Origin: an uncultured Flavobacteriales bacterium
Lineage (GTDB): Bacteria > Bacteroidota > Bacteroidia > Flavobacteriales_D > Sanyastnellaceae
DNA length: 6,513 nt
NCBI GenBank assembly: GCA_937897625.1
Contig: CALCNZ010000194.1
Span: 1 to 6,513 of the forward strand
Direction: 5' to 3'
The notes beneath the pieces were generated by a model that had not been told where the DNA came from, ran no database searches, and worked only from the letters and a program-made list of their open reading frames with translations. Positions within the stretch are counted from its first letter, which is position 1; every line of letters starts with the position of its first letter. Both the position numbers and the translations under genes were made by a program. Shown here one piece after another: positions 5,358 through 6,513 of this stretch.

Positions 5358-6513
5358 TGAAGCACATTTCCCTTGTATTTTTTCTTCTTGGTTCTCATCT
5401 CCTTTTTGGTCAAGATGTTATTGTAAAAGGAAAAGGAACCGTCGCTTCCAACAACAAGGTTTATGCATGTTTTACGAGCGATGCACTAACGCAGAACTTG
5501 ACCATTGTTTCGCAAACAACAGCGAATGCTGCAGGTGAATTCGAATTAAAAATTCCAACCAAACAAAAAGAGAATCTGTATTTGTGCACCAGCAATGCTC
5601 AGATTTCCTTGTGGATTTCTCCGAAGCAAACGTATGAAGTTGAATTTCTTTCAGCAGATACGACGGTAACACAAAACGGATTGATTCGCAGTTACGAAGC
5701 GCGTATTGCAAACAACAGCGCCGATAAGACCAATGAAGTCATTGGTGAAATAAATGCTCAAGTAGCGAAATTTCTTTCTGACAATTCATACAATTATTTG
5801 CTTTTAAATTCTCAACAAAACGAAGCGACTACGGCGCGCATGCAAGAGAACAATCCGAAGTCTGATTTGGTAAAATTCAAGGCTACGGAAGACTCTAGCA
5901 ACTATGCAAGTGCACAAGTTAACTTCCTCACCCAAATTGAATCGTTCGAAAACAAAATGCAGTTGCTGTTTGGGAATGAATTCAAGAAAGATTCTTTTTT
6001 AAAAAATTATGCAGCGTGTGAAATATTCACCTTGCGCTTTCTCGCAAAAGATCCTGTGGGTTTTGAAACTGTAGGCCAAAGTATCGATCTTAAAAATCCT
6101 GCATTTGTTAAGTGGTTAGAACTGACCGCCTCGAATTATTTGAATCCGACTTTGAACTCGCGCGATGCGCAAACGTTTAACGCACTGTTGGAATCGACGA
6201 AATCTGCAGACCCCATTATTCACTATTTGAATTCCGATACTATATACCATGCGCAATTGGATGAACTCATTCTTATTGCTGCTCTTCGGAAAAATTATTA
6301 CACCCGCGCATACAGTCCGGCGCTCATGAAAAAGATTCTAAGTATTATCCAAAGCACAAGCAAGTTTGAAACGAGCCGACAACTGGCCAAGGCATGTGAA
6401 GTAGAATTTTCGGTATTGAAAAAAAATAATGCGCTACCCGATTTCACCTTGATTGATTCGAACAACGACAAATGGCAATTCAGTCAGCATTGTGATCGAA
6501 ACATGTATGTGTA
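5354..6513 (+). CDS. Exported protein, probably TlpA/AhpC-type thioredoxin-like (3' end cut by window edge)
   Basis: The frame is open from ATG 5354 to the edge, 386 codons with no stop, so it is a partial gene. Residues 1-19 form a signal peptide (MMKHI, a hydrophobic core, then LLFG before Gln20). Residues about 22-100 look beta-rich ('VIVKGKGTV', 'GEFELKIP', 'TYEVEFLS'), like the carboxypeptidase-regulatory or DUF4369-type domains in front of Bacteroidota TlpA proteins. About 120-355 is a helical middle region. At 360-386 'ALPDFTLIDSNNDKWQFSQH...NMYV' is the classic entry of an AhpC/TlpA thioredoxin domain ('PDFTL.D..G....L'), and the CxxC would come within about ten residues after the window ends. 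It has the same architecture as the protein at 737-2050, though the sequences are clearly diverged. ATG 5354 gives an ATGA overlap with coaD; ATG 5357 overlaps by 1 bp. It is the fourth gene of the operon. The thioredoxin call rests on the entry motif alone, since the active site is not seen. Confidence 0.8.
   Translation, partial: MMKHISLVFFLLGSHLLFGQDVIVKGKGTVASNNKVYACFTSDALTQNLTIVSQTTANAAGEFELKIPTKQKENLYLCTSNAQISLWISPKQTYEVEFLSADTTVTQNGLIRSYEARIANNSADKTNEVIGEINAQVAKFLSDNSYNYLLLNSQQNEATTARMQENNPKSDLVKFKATEDSSNYASAQVNFLTQIESFENKMQLLFGNEFKKDSFLKNYAACEIFTLRFLAKDPVGFETVGQSIDLKNPAFVKWLELTASNYLNPTLNSRDAQTFNALLESTKSADPIIHYLNSDTIYHAQLDELILIAALRKNYYTRAYSPALMKKILSIIQSTSKFETSRQLAKACEVEFSVLKKNNALPDFTLIDSNNDKWQFSQHCDRNMYV

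Noticed and set aside
1..6513. RNA genes, CRISPR arrays, insertion sequences, riboswitches
   Set aside because: Coding genes fill nearly the whole window, the gaps are at most 84 bp, and no cloverleaf, regularly spaced repeats, terminal inverted repeats or transposase motifs were seen by eye.

Overview
The window reads as an ordinary chromosomal stretch of a Bacteroidota bacterium, most likely Flavobacteriia-like. The evidence is: (i) a DUF3822-type protein next to rsmD, a pairing typical of this phylum; (ii) secreted thioredoxin-like proteins with DUF4369-like N-termini; (iii) a compact RecD-like helicase of the Bacteroidota kind; (iv) two exact matches to the Bacteroidota sigma-A -7 element (TAnnTTTG) in a divergent gap, with almost no Shine-Dalgarno signal. 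Base composition looks moderate (about 40-45% GC by eye). The lineage below phylum or class is a guess.

Layout: 1-116 (minus) is the N-terminus of a membrane protein, probably an MMPL/RND-type permease, cut by the window edge. 160-684 (minus) is an unrecognised 174-aa helical protein just upstream of it, probably in the same operon. A 52-bp divergent gap (685-736) holds a candidate -7 promoter element on each strand. 737-2050 (plus) is an exported TlpA-like thioredoxin-fold protein. It converges on, and overlaps by 9 bp, a 483-aa SF1B RecD/Pif1-like helicase (2042-3493, minus). After an 84-bp divergent gap, a tightly overlapped plus-strand operon runs to the end: DUF3822 protein (3578-4369), rsmD (4360-4902), coaD (4899-5357) and a second exported, probably thioredoxin-like protein (5354 to the edge), which is cut just before its expected CxxC. 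The last gene has no stop codon inside the window, so a simple closed-ORF search misses it.

Functionally, the operon joins ribosome maturation (RsmD, 16S rRNA m2G966) and coenzyme A synthesis (CoaD) to an uncharacterised DUF3822 protein and an envelope redox protein. Coupling is by start/stop overlaps of 10, 4 and 4 bp. The helicase is a house-keeping type DNA helicase.

I found no tRNA, rRNA, CRISPR array, insertion sequence, prophage or defence gene, and there is no gene-free stretch above 100 bp. I do not see a new multi-gene system. The most open points are the DUF3822 protein and its link to RsmD, and the unrecognised 174-aa protein.
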